From NCBI RefSeq assembly GCF_039542035.1, contig NZ_BAABHJ010000038.1, positions 62,001 to 126,000 on the forward strand: a stretch of DNA of 64,000 bases, given 5' to 3'. This DNA comes from Actinoallomurus liliacearum. Lineage in GTDB: Bacteria; Actinomycetota; Actinomycetes; Streptosporangiales; Streptosporangiaceae. The notes beneath the pieces are model-generated. The model was not told the DNA's origin. It worked only from the letters and a program-made list of their open reading frames with translations, and did no database searches. The translations under genes were made by a program, and so were the position numbers. Below are positions 24,690-33,246 of the stretch, piece after piece. Positions within the stretch are counted from its first letter, which is position 1, and the number at the start of each line of letters is the position of its first letter.

Positions 24690-25763
24690 TCACAGGGCCG
24701 CCTTGAGGGCGGCGCGGAAGGCCGCCATCTCTTCCGGTGTGCCGACGCTGACCCGCAGCCACTCCGGCGGACCGACCTCGCGGATCAGCACGCCGCGGTC
24801 CAGGACGCCCTGCCAGACCGCCCGCCGGTCGGCGAACCGGCCGAACAGCACGAAGTTGGCGTCGGAGTCGGCCACCTCGAAGCCCTCCCCGCGCAGCCAG
24901 CCGACGAGGGCGTCCCGCTCGGCGCGCAGCGTTTCGACCGCGCCCAGCAGCTCGCCCTGGTAGGCGATGGCGGTGCGCGCCACCGTCTGCGTCACCGCCG
25001 AGAGGTGGTACGGCAGGCGCACGAGCAGCAGCGCGTCGATGACGGCGGGGTCCGCGGCGAGATAGCCGACCCGGGTGCCCGCCATAGCGAACGCCTTACT
25101 CATCGTCCGCGTGACGATCAGCCGGGGGTTGCCGGGCAGCAGCGAGAGCGCGCTCGGCGTGCCCTGCCGGCGGAACTCGGCGTACGCCTCGTCGACCACC
25201 ACCATGCCCGGCGCGACGGCCAGGACCGCCTCGATCGCCTCGAGCGGCAGAGAGGTGCCCGTCGGGTTGTTCGGCGAGGTCAGGAACACGATGTCGGGAC
25301 GGTGCTCCTCGATCGCCGCGACCGCGCGCTCGGCCTCCAGCCCGAAGTCCTCGTCGCGGTACGCGTCGATCCACTCGGTGCCGCTGACCCGCGTGATGAT
25401 CGGGTGCATGGAGTACGACGGTTCGAAGCCCAGCGCGGTACGGCCGGGGCCGCCGAACGCCTGCAGGATCTGCTGAATGATCTCGTTCGAGCCGTTGGCC
25501 GCCCAGACCTGCTGGGCGGTGACGCCGTGGCCGAGGTAGTCGGCGAGGTCCTTGCGCAGCTCGACGGCGTCGCGGTCGGGGTAGCGGTTGAGTCCTCCGG
25601 CGACCTCGGCGACCGCGCGGCCGAGCGCCTCGACCAGTCGCGGCGACGGCGGGTAGGGGTTCTCGTTCGTGTTGAGCCGCACCGGCACGTCGAGCTGCGG
25701 CGCGCCGTACGGCTCCCGCCCCCGCAGGTCGTCGCGGATCGGAAGGTCGCTCAAGGACGTCAC
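24690..25763 (-). CDS. hisC: Histidinol-phosphate aminotransferase HisC
   Basis: A 357-residue fold-type I PLP aminotransferase. Visible are the N-terminal RLNTNENPYPPSP (about 29-41), AANGSNEIIQQIL, FLTSPNNPTGTSL with the Asn/Asp pair, and VVVDEAYAEF. The Schiff-base Lys is in TRTMSKAFAMAGTRVGY. It converts imidazole acetol phosphate and glutamate to histidinol phosphate. The GTG start overlaps the hisD stop as GTGA. Confidence 0.96.
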   Translation of the reverse strand: MTSLSDLPIRDDLRGREPYGAPQLDVPVRLNTNENPYPPSPRLVEALGRAVAEVAGGLNRYPDRDAVELRKDLADYLGHGVTAQQVWAANGSNEIIQQILQAFGGPGRTALGFEPSYSMHPIITRVSGTEWIDAYRDEDFGLEAERAVAAIEEHRPDIVFLTSPNNPTGTSLPLEAIEAVLAVAPGMVVVDEAYAEFRRQGTPSALSLLPGNPRLIVTRTMSKAFAMAGTRVGYLAADPAVIDALLLVRLPYHLSAVTQTVARTAIAYQGELLGAVETLRAERDALVGWLRGEGFEVADSDANFVLFGRFADRRAVWQGVLDRGVLIREVGPPEWLRVSVGTPEEMAAFRAALKAAL

Positions 25764-27067
25764 TCGGGGATACCCCAATCGAACCGGGCCTTCATGGCGG
25801 CGCCGTGGGCGGGCAGGTCCTCGGCCTCGGCGAGCGTGACGACCCGCCCGGTCACGTCCGCCAGGGCGGCCTCGTCGTAGTCGACGACGTGGATGCCGCG
25901 CAGGAAGGTCTGCACCGACAGGCCGCTGGAGTGGCAGGCGCACCCGCCCGTGGGCAGCACGTGGTTCGAGCCGGCCATGTAGTCGCCGAGCGACACCGGG
26001 GCGTGCGGCCCGACGAAGATCGCGCCGGCGTTGCGCACCCGGCTCGCGACGGTGCGGGCGTCGGCGGTCTGGATCTCCAGGTGCTCGGCGGCGTACGCGT
26101 CGACGACCTTCAGCCCGGCGTCGACGTCGTCGACGAGCACGATCCCGGACTGGCGGCCGGCCAGGGCCGCGGTGATCCGCTCGGTGTGCTTGGTCCGCGT
26201 GACCTGCTCGGTCAGCTCGCGCTCGACCGCGGCGGCGAGCTCCTCGGAGTCGGTGACCAGGACGGCGGCGGCCAGCGTGTCGTGCTCGGCCTGGCTGATC
26301 AGGTCCGCGGCGACGTGCACCGGGTCCGCGGTGGCGTCGGCCAGCACCGCGACCTCGGTCGGACCGGCCTCGGAGTCGATGCCGATGACGCCCTTGAGCA
26401 GCCGCTTGGCGGCCGCGACCCAGATGTTGCCGGGCCCGGTGACCATGTCGGCGCGCCGGCACTCCTCGGTGCCGTAGGCGAACATCGCGATGGCCTGCGC
26501 GCCGCCCGCGGCGTACACCTCGTCGACGCCGAGCAGGGCGCACGTGGCGAGGATCGTCGGGTGCGGCAGGCCCCCGAACTCCTGCTGCGCCGGCGAGGTG
26601 ACGGCGAGGGACTCGACCCCCGCCTCCTGCGCGGGCACGACGTTCATGACGACGCTGGAGGGGTAGACGGCCTGACCGCCGGGGACGTAGAGCCCGACCC
26701 GTTCCACCGGCACCCAGCGTTCGGTGACGGTGCCGCCGGGCACCACCTGCGTGGTGACGTCGGTGCGCCGCTGAGCGCGGTGGACGACACGGGTGCGGCG
26801 GACGCACTCCTCGAGCGCGTCGCGGACGGCGGGGTCGAGTTCTTCGAGGGCACGGCCGATGGCCGCCTCGGGCACCCGCAGCGACTCGACCTCGATCCCG
26901 TCGAAGCGCGCGGTGTAGTCCCGTACGGCCTCGGCGCCACGATGGCGTACGTCATCGCAGATGGGCCGCACCTTCTCCAGGGCGGCCTCAACGTCGAGCT
27001 CGGCTCTCGGCAGCACGGAGCGCAGGTCGTCCGGCAGGGACCCGCGCAGGTCGATACGGGATATCAC
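25760..27067 (-). CDS. hisD: Histidinol dehydrogenase HisD
   Basis: A 435-residue zinc enzyme performing the last two oxidations to histidine. Signatures: VERVGLYVPGGQAVYPSS (about 121-138), TGPGNIWVAAAKRLLKG, EAGPTEVAVLAD, DLISQAEHD, and the C-terminal GPHAPVSLGDYMAGSNHVLPT with the catalytic His region. First gene of the his operon. The GTG at 27067 lies 6 nt after a TAGACT -10 box, so the operon transcript is probably leaderless, leaving no room for a leader-peptide attenuator. Confidence 0.97.
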   Translation of the reverse strand: MISRIDLRGSLPDDLRSVLPRAELDVEAALEKVRPICDDVRHRGAEAVRDYTARFDGIEVESLRVPEAAIGRALEELDPAVRDALEECVRRTRVVHRAQRRTDVTTQVVPGGTVTERWVPVERVGLYVPGGQAVYPSSVVMNVVPAQEAGVESLAVTSPAQQEFGGLPHPTILATCALLGVDEVYAAGGAQAIAMFAYGTEECRRADMVTGPGNIWVAAAKRLLKGVIGIDSEAGPTEVAVLADATADPVHVAADLISQAEHDTLAAAVLVTDSEELAAAVERELTEQVTRTKHTERITAALAGRQSGIVLVDDVDAGLKVVDAYAAEHLEIQTADARTVASRVRNAGAIFVGPHAPVSLGDYMAGSNHVLPTGGCACHSSGLSVQTFLRGIHVVDYDEAALADVTGRVVTLAEAEDLPAHGAAMKARFDWGIPE

Positions 27068-27073
27068 CTGATC

Positions 27074-27079
27074 AGTCTA
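27074..27079 (-). promoter_or_regulatory. -10 box of the his operon, leaderless type
   Basis: TAGACT on the minus strand ends 6 nt before the hisD GTG. No clear -35 was seen. Confidence 0.5.
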
Positions 27080-27141
27080 CGAAGGAGCTCCACCTGCCCG
27101 GACGCCCGTCTCACCCAACGAGACGTCAGAAGTACGCAAGT

Positions 27142-27252
27142 GACATCACCGTCATCGACAGCTCCGCCCTGGTGGAGGCGCTGATCGGCGCGTCACCGTC
27201 GAAGGAGCTGGTCACGGTGGTCGCCGAGGAGCAGCTCCATGTCCCCCAATTA
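27142..27252 (+). pseudogene. Truncated VapC-type PIN-domain toxin fragment
   Basis: One frame reads DITVIDSSALVEALIG, then a helix and EEQLHVPQL, matching the first 35-40 residues of PIN-domain toxins (first acidic metal ligand in VIDSSALVE). No start codon precedes it in frame. The frame loses similarity at 27252, 8 bp before the 49-bp palindromic element, and the rest of the about 130-residue domain is absent. No vapB antitoxin is seen upstream. A decayed relic lying across the hisD promoter side. Confidence 0.65.
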
Positions 27253-27260
27253 AGCCGACG

Positions 27261-27309
27261 TGATCACTTGCGGTCACTGCTCTCTATCGGCGGCAGGTGC
27301 CAGTGATCA
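27261..27309. repeat. 49-bp palindromic element, copy B
   Basis: TGATCACTTGCGGTCACTGC at the left end and GCCAGTGATCA at the right, with an 18-bp variable centre. Same length and ends as copy A (15169-15217) in opposite orientation. It lies 17 bp beyond the phzF stop and next to the vapC relic. Confidence 0.75.
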
Positions 27310-27325
27310 CGAAAGATGCCGAGGA

Positions 27326-28156
27326 TCAGGCGTGGAGGGTGCCTTCGATGACGGTTGTGGCGCCGCCGCGCAGGATGACGCGGTCGTCGCGGACCGACAG
27401 GCGCACCTCTCCCCCGCGCGCCGACGCCTGGTAGGCCACCAGTTCGGCGCGGCCCAGGCGCTCGGCCCAGTAGGGCGCCAGCATGCAGTGCGCCGACCCG
27501 GTCACCGGGTCCTCGGGGACTCCGACCCTCGGCGCGAAGAAGCGGGACACGAAGTCGTGGTCCTCGCCGGGCGCGGTGACGCAGATCCCCCGGGCGTCGA
27601 TCCGGCCGAGCGCGTGCTGATCGGGTCGCAGCGAGCGGACGGTCGTGGCGTCCGGGAGGACGACCAGGACGTCGTTCTGGCCGTTGCGCCCGGTCCAGAG
27701 CGGCTCGGCGCCGAGGGCCTCGGCCAGGCCGGCGGGCGGGTCGGCCTTCGTCGGAGGGACGGCAGGGAAGTCCATGGCGAGCAGATCGTCCTCCCGCCGT
27801 ACGGTCAGCACGCCGCTGCGCAGGGTCTGGAAGCGGATCGGCCGGTCGCAGGGGACGGCCCCGGTCTCGTACAGCACGTGCGCGGCGCCGAGGGTGGCGT
27901 GGCCGCAGAGGGCGACCTCGACGGCGGGCGTGAACCACCGCAGCTCGAAGTCGGGCCGTACTTCACCCCCCTGGCTACGCCCCGCCGCCCCCGAGGCGGC
28001 CTCGACAGGGCGCGGGAACGCCGTCTCGGACAGGTTGAGCTCCGCCGCGACGCGCTGCATCCAGCCGGCGTCCGCCGGGTCGGTCAGCGGGCAGACCCCC
28101 GCGGGATTGCCCGCGAACGGCCGGTCGGTGAAGGCGTCGACGACGTACACGCGCAT
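27326..28156 (-). CDS. PhzF family isomerase/epimerase-like protein
   Basis: A 276-residue two-domain diaminopimelate-epimerase fold protein. Signatures: YVVDAFTDRPFAGNPAGV (about 4-21) and NLSETAFP with the catalytic Glu equivalent. ELRWFTPAVEVALCGHATLGAAH marks domain 1, and the C-terminal VPEDPVTGSAHC marks domain 2. PhzF itself isomerises DHHA in phenazine synthesis, but no phenazine genes are nearby, so this is a family member of unknown substrate. A short fragment of a second family member survives at 46883-46960. Confidence 0.88.
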   Translation of the reverse strand: MRVYVVDAFTDRPFAGNPAGVCPLTDPADAGWMQRVAAELNLSETAFPRPVEAASGAAGRSQGGEVRPDFELRWFTPAVEVALCGHATLGAAHVLYETGAVPCDRPIRFQTLRSGVLTVRREDDLLAMDFPAVPPTKADPPAGLAEALGAEPLWTGRNGQNDVLVVLPDATTVRSLRPDQHALGRIDARGICVTAPGEDHDFVSRFFAPRVGVPEDPVTGSAHCMLAPYWAERLGRAELVAYQASARGGEVRLSVRDDRVILRGGATTVIEGTLHA

Positions 28157-28178
28157 GCGCCCACCCTAGGCCTCGGCG

Positions 28179-28352
28179 CTACACCCCCGGCCGCGTGCCT
28201 CCGGTGAACTGCTCCCAGCTCTCCTGCTGGTCCGCGGCGGCCGGGCCGCCGGTGGGAAAGCCGCCCCAGCGGCGGGGGCGGGCGACGATCCAGCCGAGTA
28301 CGAATCCGACGCAAAGACTGGCAATCGCCAAAAACAACATGTTCAGCCACAT
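28179..28352 (-). CDS. Small single-pass membrane protein (57 residues)
   Basis: A 57-codon ORF read directly from the sequence. ATG 28352 is preceded by GGAGG 5-6 nt upstream. The product has a hydrophobic N-terminal helix (MWLNMLFLAIASLCVGFVLG, 1-20) ending in WIVARPRRW, then a Gly/Pro-rich polar tail with QQESWEQFTGG and a TAG stop. The strong ribosome site, helix and basic flank support a real small protein with a cytoplasmic tail. No family recognised. It lies just upstream of phzF on the same strand (22-bp gap), possibly co-transcribed. Confidence 0.65.
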   Translation of the reverse strand: MWLNMLFLAIASLCVGFVLGWIVARPRRWGGFPTGGPAAADQQESWEQFTGGTRPGV

Positions 28353-28593
28353 AAGGGCCTCCGAACGACAAGCCGGCGGGAGGTACCGCCGTACCGCGAC
28401 GGCGGGGCCGCGCGGTCGTCCGACCGTAACCCCGCAGCTCGCGGTGGTGTGTGCCGGTTGACGCGATCTAGTCCAAGGTGACTACGGTCACACCATCCGA
28501 CCGGTGACCTCCGACCGGTCGTCGGTCGTCCGAGCGATCGCCTTTACGTTGTAGATCACGAAAACGCGCGCGACGGCGGCCGCTCTGACGTCG

Positions 28594-28599
28594 TACGCT
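28594..28599 (+). promoter_or_regulatory. -10 box, leaderless type
   Basis: TACGCT ends 7 nt before the GTG at 28607. Confidence 0.45.
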
Positions 28600-28606
28600 G
28601 AACGCC

Positions 28607-29269
28607 GTGACCGAACGGCTGCCGATCTTTCCGCTGGGAGCCGTGCTGTTCCCGGGGCTGGTGCTGCCCCTCCAGATCTTCGAGGAGCGGTACCGCGACC
28701 TCATGCGCGACCTCCTCGAAGGCCAAGAGCCCTTCCGGTTCGGCGTCGTCTCCATCGAGCTCGGCCACGAGGTCGGTCCCGGCGCCGCCCGCCGGCTCGC
28801 CGCGGTCGGCTGCACCGCGGAGCTCCGCGGGGTCCAGCGGCACGACGACGGCCGCTACGACGTGGTCACCAGCGGCGGCACGCGGTTCCGGATCGAGGAC
28901 GTCGACGACTCCCTGAGCTACCTCCGCGCCGACGTGACGATGCTGCCCGAGGAGAGCGGGCCGGAAGCCGACAAGATCACCGAGCCGGTGACCAGGCTGT
29001 TCCACCGCTACTGCGACCGGCTGACCGAGCACGGCGCCGAGGTGACCGAGCTCGACGACCTCCCGGAGCAGCCGGTCCAGCTGTCCTACGTGGTCGCCGC
29101 CTCGATGGTCCTGGACCGCCACGACAAGCAGCGACTGCTGCAGGCCGAGGACGCCGCGACCCGGCTCCATCTGGAGTACGACCTGCTGCGCCGGGAGAAC
29201 CTCCTCCTGAAGGTGTTCCCCGCCGTGCCGGCGTCGGAGTTCCTCGGCGGCACCGTCAGCCCGAACTGA
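28607..29269 (+). CDS. Lon N-terminal (substrate-binding) domain protein
   Basis: A 220-residue stand-alone LON_substr_bdg domain. The start TERLPIFPLGAVLFPG, then LPLQIFEERYRDLMRDLL (about 24-41) and FGVVSIELGHEVG are typical. There is no AAA or protease domain, so it is not Lon. Such proteins are widespread in actinobacteria and presumed to bind peptides or unfolded proteins; role unproven. It is followed after 23 bp by ybaK on the same strand. Confidence 0.85.
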   Translation: MTERLPIFPLGAVLFPGLVLPLQIFEERYRDLMRDLLEGQEPFRFGVVSIELGHEVGPGAARRLAAVGCTAELRGVQRHDDGRYDVVTSGGTRFRIEDVDDSLSYLRADVTMLPEESGPEADKITEPVTRLFHRYCDRLTEHGAEVTELDDLPEQPVQLSYVVAASMVLDRHDKQRLLQAEDAATRLHLEYDLLRRENLLLKVFPAVPASEFLGGTVSPN

Positions 29270-29292
29270 CTCTCGGAAGGAAACAGACACCA

Positions 29293-29790
29293 GTGGCATC
29301 GAACCGGCGATCGGGCGGCAAGGGCACGCCCGCGACCGTGTCGGCGACCCGCGCCGGAATCGAGTTCACCCTGCACCCGTACGAGACCGATCCGGACGCG
29401 GACTCCTACGGCGAGGCCGCCGCCGACGCCCTCGGGGTCTCTCACGACCGGCTCTTCAAGACCCTGGTCACCGAGGTGGACGGCGACCTCACCGTCGCGG
29501 TCGTGCCGGTCTCCTCCTCGCTGGACCTCAAGGCACTGGCCGCCGCGGCCGGGGGCAAGCGCGCCGCCATGGCCGACCCCGCGCACGCCGAACGCGTCAC
29601 CGGGTACGTCCGTGGCGGCATCAGCCCGCTCGGGCAGCGCAAGCGGCTGCCGACGGTGGTCGACTCCTCCGCGTCAGGGTTCCCGACCATCTACGTCTCG
29701 GCCGGTCGGCGCGGCCTGCAGATCGAGCTCTCCCCCGCCGACCTGGTCCGGCTGACCGGAGCGTCGACCGCCGGCATCGCCCGCGGCTAG
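29293..29790 (+). CDS. ybaK: Cys-tRNA(Pro)/aminoacyl-tRNA deacylase, YbaK/EbsC type
   Basis: A 165-residue YbaK-like editing domain. It shows FTLHPYETDP, SYGEAAADALGVSHDRLFKTLV with the conserved Lys, and the C-terminal YVSAGRRGLQIELSPADLVRLT. The family hydrolyses Cys-tRNA(Pro) and is a free-standing proofreading factor. GTG 29293 has GGAAGGAAA about 11-16 nt upstream. The 3' end overlaps the convergent membrane protein gene by about 117 bp. Confidence 0.92.
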   Translation: MASNRRSGGKGTPATVSATRAGIEFTLHPYETDPDADSYGEAAADALGVSHDRLFKTLVTEVDGDLTVAVVPVSSSLDLKALAAAAGGKRAAMADPAHAERVTGYVRGGISPLGQRKRLPTVVDSSASGFPTIYVSAGRRGLQIELSPADLVRLTGASTAGIARG

Positions 29791-30285
29791 CCGGCCGCGC
29801 GACTCCCGGTGCGCCACGTCCAGCGCCTCCAGCAGGCCGAACACCACGACCGCCGTCAGCGGCCAGGCGAGGACCACGCCGAGGGCGTGCAGGCCGAGCG
29901 GGGCGCGGGCGAGCGCCCCGTCGCCGGCCGTCCGTAGCGCGTGCTGGTAGGCGCTCTCACCGATGAGGTGCCCCAGCCGCCAGGCGACGACCGCGGCCGC
30001 GACACCGCCCGCCGCGATCCCCGCGAGCGGGCCCAGGTCCCCCACCCGCCCGGCCAGCACATAGGCGGCGAGGCCGCAGAGCAGGCCCGCGGCGGCGGTC
30101 AGCACGGCGAACCAACCGTCCGCCGCGATCAGTGTCTGGGTCTCCGGATCGGCGAGGAGGCCCTTGCCGCCCGAGACCTGGTAGGCCGTCCGAGGCGCGA
30201 TCGCGACCCACAACAGCCCGACGGGCACTCCCAGCACCGTGATCGCAAGTGCCGCCAGCAGTCCGATGCGTATCCGGCTCGCCAC
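29674..30285 (-). CDS. DUF2567-like membrane protein
   Basis: A 203-residue protein with four hydrophobic segments (about 8-28, 57-77, 83-103 and 130-150). The first is followed by a periplasmic loop (YQVSGGKGLLADPETQTLIAADGW). This arrangement and the EALDVAHRES end of the last helix resemble the actinobacterial DUF2567 family; function unknown. The C-terminal 40 residues are encoded opposite the ybaK 3' end and may be poorly conserved. GTG start at 30285; no clear ribosome site. Confidence 0.6.
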   Translation of the reverse strand: MASRIRIGLLAALAITVLGVPVGLLWVAIAPRTAYQVSGGKGLLADPETQTLIAADGWFAVLTAAAGLLCGLAAYVLAGRVGDLGPLAGIAAGGVAAAVVAWRLGHLIGESAYQHALRTAGDGALARAPLGLHALGVVLAWPLTAVVVFGLLEALDVAHRESRGRLAAGDAGGRRSGQPDQVGGGELDLQAAPTGRDVDGREP

Positions 30286-30375
30286 TCGCCCTCCCCCGGC
30301 GTTCGGTGAACAAGGCAGGGTAGCGCCTCAACCTGGACGCCTCCTGGCCTGCTCCGGTCCTTGCATCTTCTGAGA

Positions 30376-30381
30376 TAGTGT
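30376..30381 (+). promoter_or_regulatory. -10 box, leaderless type
   Basis: TAGTGT ends 7 nt before ATG 30389. Confidence 0.4.
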
Positions 30382-30388
30382 GCCCGGC

Positions 30389-31075
30389 ATGTCTGGATTC
30401 AGCCCGGCCTTCGAGCGGCTCGGAGCCGCGTACGCGGCCGTCGCCGCCCAGCAGCAGGAGGTCCTGGCGGGGGTACTGCCGGCGAACGGCGACTGGACCA
30501 CCGACCTGGCGAGCGGCACGTACACCAAGGGTGACGTCACGTTGCACGTCGCCCTGGTCGGGAGCTTCGCCGAGAAGGACCGCAGCTGGTTGTGGGGCTG
30601 GGCCAATCCGCAGTTCGGCCCGGAGCATCCGGCGGTGCTGAATCCGCGTCCCATGGGCTCCCGGCTCGGCGTGCCCGAGATGACGACGCGCGAGCTGGAT
30701 CTGGCCTGGTACGAGGGGCCGGCGCAGAACGGCGGCGAGCTGGTCGCCGCGGTCACGAACGGCCTCCTCGGCCTCAGCGGGACGATCTCCGGCCGCTACG
30801 ACGGCGGCGTCGCCTACTTCGCGGTCCGCGACCCGGCCGTGCCCGGCACCGTGTGGGACTCCGTCACGGCGCCGCGGCTGATCACCGATGGCCTCTCGCT
30901 CTTCCCGGCCGACCACCGGCTGACCGTGCTGCGGTTCTTCAGCCACCACCGCCTGCCGTACCGGCAGACCGAGACGTCGATCACCGCGAAGCTGCCGGAC
31001 GGCGGCTCCTGCGTCGCGCGGTTCGACGAGCAGGACCGCCTGACCGACCTGTCGATGACCGTTTCCGGCCGCTGA
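30389..31075 (+). CDS. DUF6882-like hypothetical protein
   Basis: A 228-residue soluble protein rich in Trp and aromatic residues. DRSWLWGWANPQFGPEHP (about 67-84), MTTRELDLAWYEG and LTVLRFFSHHRLPYRQTETSITAKLPDG resemble the DUF6882 group of small cytosolic proteins, often near immunity or stress genes. No enzyme motif or signal peptide. ATG 30389 is preferred to the GTG at 30380 because of the promoter spacing. Function unknown. Confidence 0.65.
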   Translation: MSGFSPAFERLGAAYAAVAAQQQEVLAGVLPANGDWTTDLASGTYTKGDVTLHVALVGSFAEKDRSWLWGWANPQFGPEHPAVLNPRPMGSRLGVPEMTTRELDLAWYEGPAQNGGELVAAVTNGLLGLSGTISGRYDGGVAYFAVRDPAVPGTVWDSVTAPRLITDGLSLFPADHRLTVLRFFSHHRLPYRQTETSITAKLPDGGSCVARFDEQDRLTDLSMTVSGR

Positions 31076-31212
31076 CCCTCGCGGGCGCGGGAGCCCGTCA
31101 TGCCCGCCCGGCCGGCGGAGAGGGCGCCGGCGCCGGGCGATCGGCGTACGGCGCGGGCCTCCCGCCGCACGAGGCGGACCCGCCGTACGGGGCGGAGGAC
31201 CTCGGCGGGCGC

Positions 31213-31848
31213 TCAGACGGAGACGCTCCCGAGTTCCACGGCGAGGGCCCGGCGTACGGCGTCGGCGATCCAGTCGCCCTCGGTCATCGCGCGCATCCGG
31301 TCGCGGAGCACGCGCCAGTTCCCCGACGTGGCGAACACCGGCTTGCTCAGCCCCGCGCCGGCCACCAGCGCGCCGAGGGCGAGGGTACGGGCGTCGGCGG
31401 GCGCGCTCGTCGTGACGGCCGCGACCACGCGCTGCTGCGCCTCCCACAGCCCGACGATGTCCCGTACGGGATAGCGGGTCTCGACGAAGACGCCGAACGT
31501 ACGGTGGAGGCGGTGGCGGTCGACGGCGACCTGGCCGCGGTCGGCCAGGCGCGCCAGCAGCCGCTGCTGATGGTCGGTCGCGCGCAGCCGGGTGACCCAC
31601 TCCTGCGGGGTCCGGCCGCGGGGCGAGGCCGCGATGTCGGCGAGCAGTCCGTCGAGGATCGGGTCGCCGACGGGCTCGGCGTCGGCGACGGCCAGCACCG
31701 TGCCGTCCAACCGGAGCCGGTCGGCGAGCCTCAGCTCCGACAGCATCGCGCCGGCGACCCCGCAGTCGAGTTCGACCGGGCCGATGCGGCACTTTCCGCG
31801 CAGGTCATAGGCGAGGAGCAGCAGCTCCTCGGCCAGCGTCTCGGGCAC
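31213..31848 (-). CDS. GOLPH3/VPS74 (GPP34) domain protein
   Basis: A 211-residue all-helical GPP34 protein. Characteristic pieces: ETLAEELLLLAYDLRGKCRIG at the N-terminus, LSELRLADRLRLDG, TPQEWVTRLR, and the C-terminal segment ending WIADAVRRALAVELGS. In eukaryotes the fold binds phosphatidylinositol 4-phosphate at Golgi membranes; bacterial members are common in actinobacteria and their role is unknown. GTG 31848 is chosen because TACAGT lies 7 nt upstream; the frame extends to a TTG at 31890, a less likely start. It follows an MFS gene on the same strand. Confidence 0.82.
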   Translation of the reverse strand: MPETLAEELLLLAYDLRGKCRIGPVELDCGVAGAMLSELRLADRLRLDGTVLAVADAEPVGDPILDGLLADIAASPRGRTPQEWVTRLRATDHQQRLLARLADRGQVAVDRHRLHRTFGVFVETRYPVRDIVGLWEAQQRVVAAVTTSAPADARTLALGALVAGAGLSKPVFATSGNWRVLRDRMRAMTEGDWIADAVRRALAVELGSVSV

Positions 31849-31855
31849 GTTCCGC

Positions 31856-31861
31856 ACTGTA
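31856..31861 (-). promoter_or_regulatory. -10 box, leaderless type
   Basis: TACAGT on the minus strand ends 7 nt before GTG 31848. Confidence 0.5.
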
Positions 31862-31903
31862 AGCGGCTCGTACGAAGTCTCGGTAAACAAAAGGCAAAGC
31901 GTT

Positions 31904-33175
31904 TTACGTCGCCATGACCCGTCTCTTGATCCGGATCGACAGGAGTGCGGCGAGGAGGCACAGGGCCCCGGCGCCGTACCAGGCGGCCGCGTAGTCGCCG
32001 AGGCGGTCCCGGATGACGCCGGCGGTGACGGCGGCGGCCGCGGCGCCGATCTGATGGGAGGCGAAGACCCAGCCGAAGACGATCGGTCCGCTCATCTGGA
32101 AGTGCTCCCGGCACAGGGCGACCGTCGGCGGCACCGTGGCGACCCAGTCCAGGCCGTAGAAGATGATGAACACGAGCATGCTCGGGTGCGCGGTCCGGGC
32201 GAACAGGCTCGGCAGCACGAGCAGCGAGCATCCGCGTAGGGCGTAGTAGACGCCGAGCAGCACCCGGGAGTCGACCCGGTCGGTGAGCCAGCCGGAGAAG
32301 ATCGTGCCGACCACGTCGAAGATCCCCACGAGGGCCAGCAGGCTCGCGGCGGTCGTCTCCGGCATGCCGTGGTCGTGCGCGGCCGGGATGAAGTGCGTGC
32401 CGACGAGGCCGTTCGTGGACGCGCCGCAGATCGCGAAGCCGCCCGCCAGCAACCAGAAGACGGGCGTCCGGGCGGCCGTGGCGAGCGAGCCGAGCGCCCG
32501 CCGTGCCGCCCCCGCGTTGTGCGGCTTGGGGACGATCTCGTCGGCGCCGTACGGCGGGAGGCCGACGTCCGCGGGGTGGTCGCGCAGGAGGAGCACGACC
32601 AGCGGCACGACGGCCAGCGCGGCGACGCAGACGGTCACCGCGGCGGTCCGCCAGCCGTGCATGTGGGTCAGGTGCGCCAGGACCGGCAGGAAGACCAGCT
32701 GCCCGGCGGCGCCCGCCGCCGTGAGCACGCCGGTCACCAGGCCCCGGCGTGCGACGAACCACCGGGAGGTGACGGTGGCGACGAAGGCCATGGCCATCGA
32801 TCCGGTCCCGAGGCCGATCAGCACGCCCCAGCAGGCGACGAGCTGCCACGGCGCGGTCATGAAGACCGTCAGCCCGCTGCCCACCGCCACGAGCAGAAGC
32901 GCGGCGGACACCACCCTGCGCATCCCGAACCGGTCCATCAGGGCGGCCGCGAACGGGGACGTCAGGCCGTACAGCAGGAGGTTGACCGAGACGGCGGCGG
33001 AGATGGTGCCCCGTGGCCAGCCGAACTCGGCGCGGAGGGGGTCGATGAGGACGCCGGGGGTGGCGCGGAACCCGGCGGCGCCGACGAGGGCGATGAGGGT
33101 CACCGCGGCGACGATCCAGGCACGGTGCAGGCGCGGGCGGGTCCGTACCGGTGTGTCGGGAAGTGTCTGGGTCAC
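31904..33175 (-). CDS. MFS transporter, monocarboxylate/OFA-like
   Basis: A 423-residue, 12-helix transporter. The first half shows the WPRGTISAAVSVNLLLYGL region (about 53-71), then ALMDRFGMRRVVSAALLL (motif A) and GLGTGSMAMAFVATVTSRWF. The second half includes FSGWLTDRVDSRVLLGVYY. This pattern fits the MCT/oxalate-formate antiporter-like group; substrate unknown. GTG 33175. It is divergent from a GlxA/AraC regulator with a 71-bp gap, so it is probably the regulated partner. Confidence 0.85.
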   Translation of the reverse strand: MTQTLPDTPVRTRPRLHRAWIVAAVTLIALVGAAGFRATPGVLIDPLRAEFGWPRGTISAAVSVNLLLYGLTSPFAAALMDRFGMRRVVSAALLLVAVGSGLTVFMTAPWQLVACWGVLIGLGTGSMAMAFVATVTSRWFVARRGLVTGVLTAAGAAGQLVFLPVLAHLTHMHGWRTAAVTVCVAALAVVPLVVLLLRDHPADVGLPPYGADEIVPKPHNAGAARRALGSLATAARTPVFWLLAGGFAICGASTNGLVGTHFIPAAHDHGMPETTAASLLALVGIFDVVGTIFSGWLTDRVDSRVLLGVYYALRGCSLLVLPSLFARTAHPSMLVFIIFYGLDWVATVPPTVALCREHFQMSGPIVFGWVFASHQIGAAAAAVTAGVIRDRLGDYAAAWYGAGALCLLAALLSIRIKRRVMAT

Positions 33176-33234
33176 CCGATGGAGTCTCGCCGCCGGCGGC
33201 TCCCGCGACGAGTGGCCCGAAAGCCAACATGTGA

Positions 33235-33240
33235 AAGAAT
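33235..33240 (+). promoter_or_regulatory. -10 box, leaderless type
   Basis: AAGAAT ends 6 nt before ATG 33247; weak match. Confidence 0.35.
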
Positions 33241-33246
33241 CGGGCC

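Noticed and set aside
24580..24690. Possible CRISPR-like repeats in the hisC-hisB spacer
   Set aside because: Repeats are short, irregular and without equal spacers; no cas genes.
27068..27260. His-operon leader peptide attenuator with His codons
   Set aside because: No run of CAC/CAT codons, and the hisD -10 box lies only 6 nt from its start codon.
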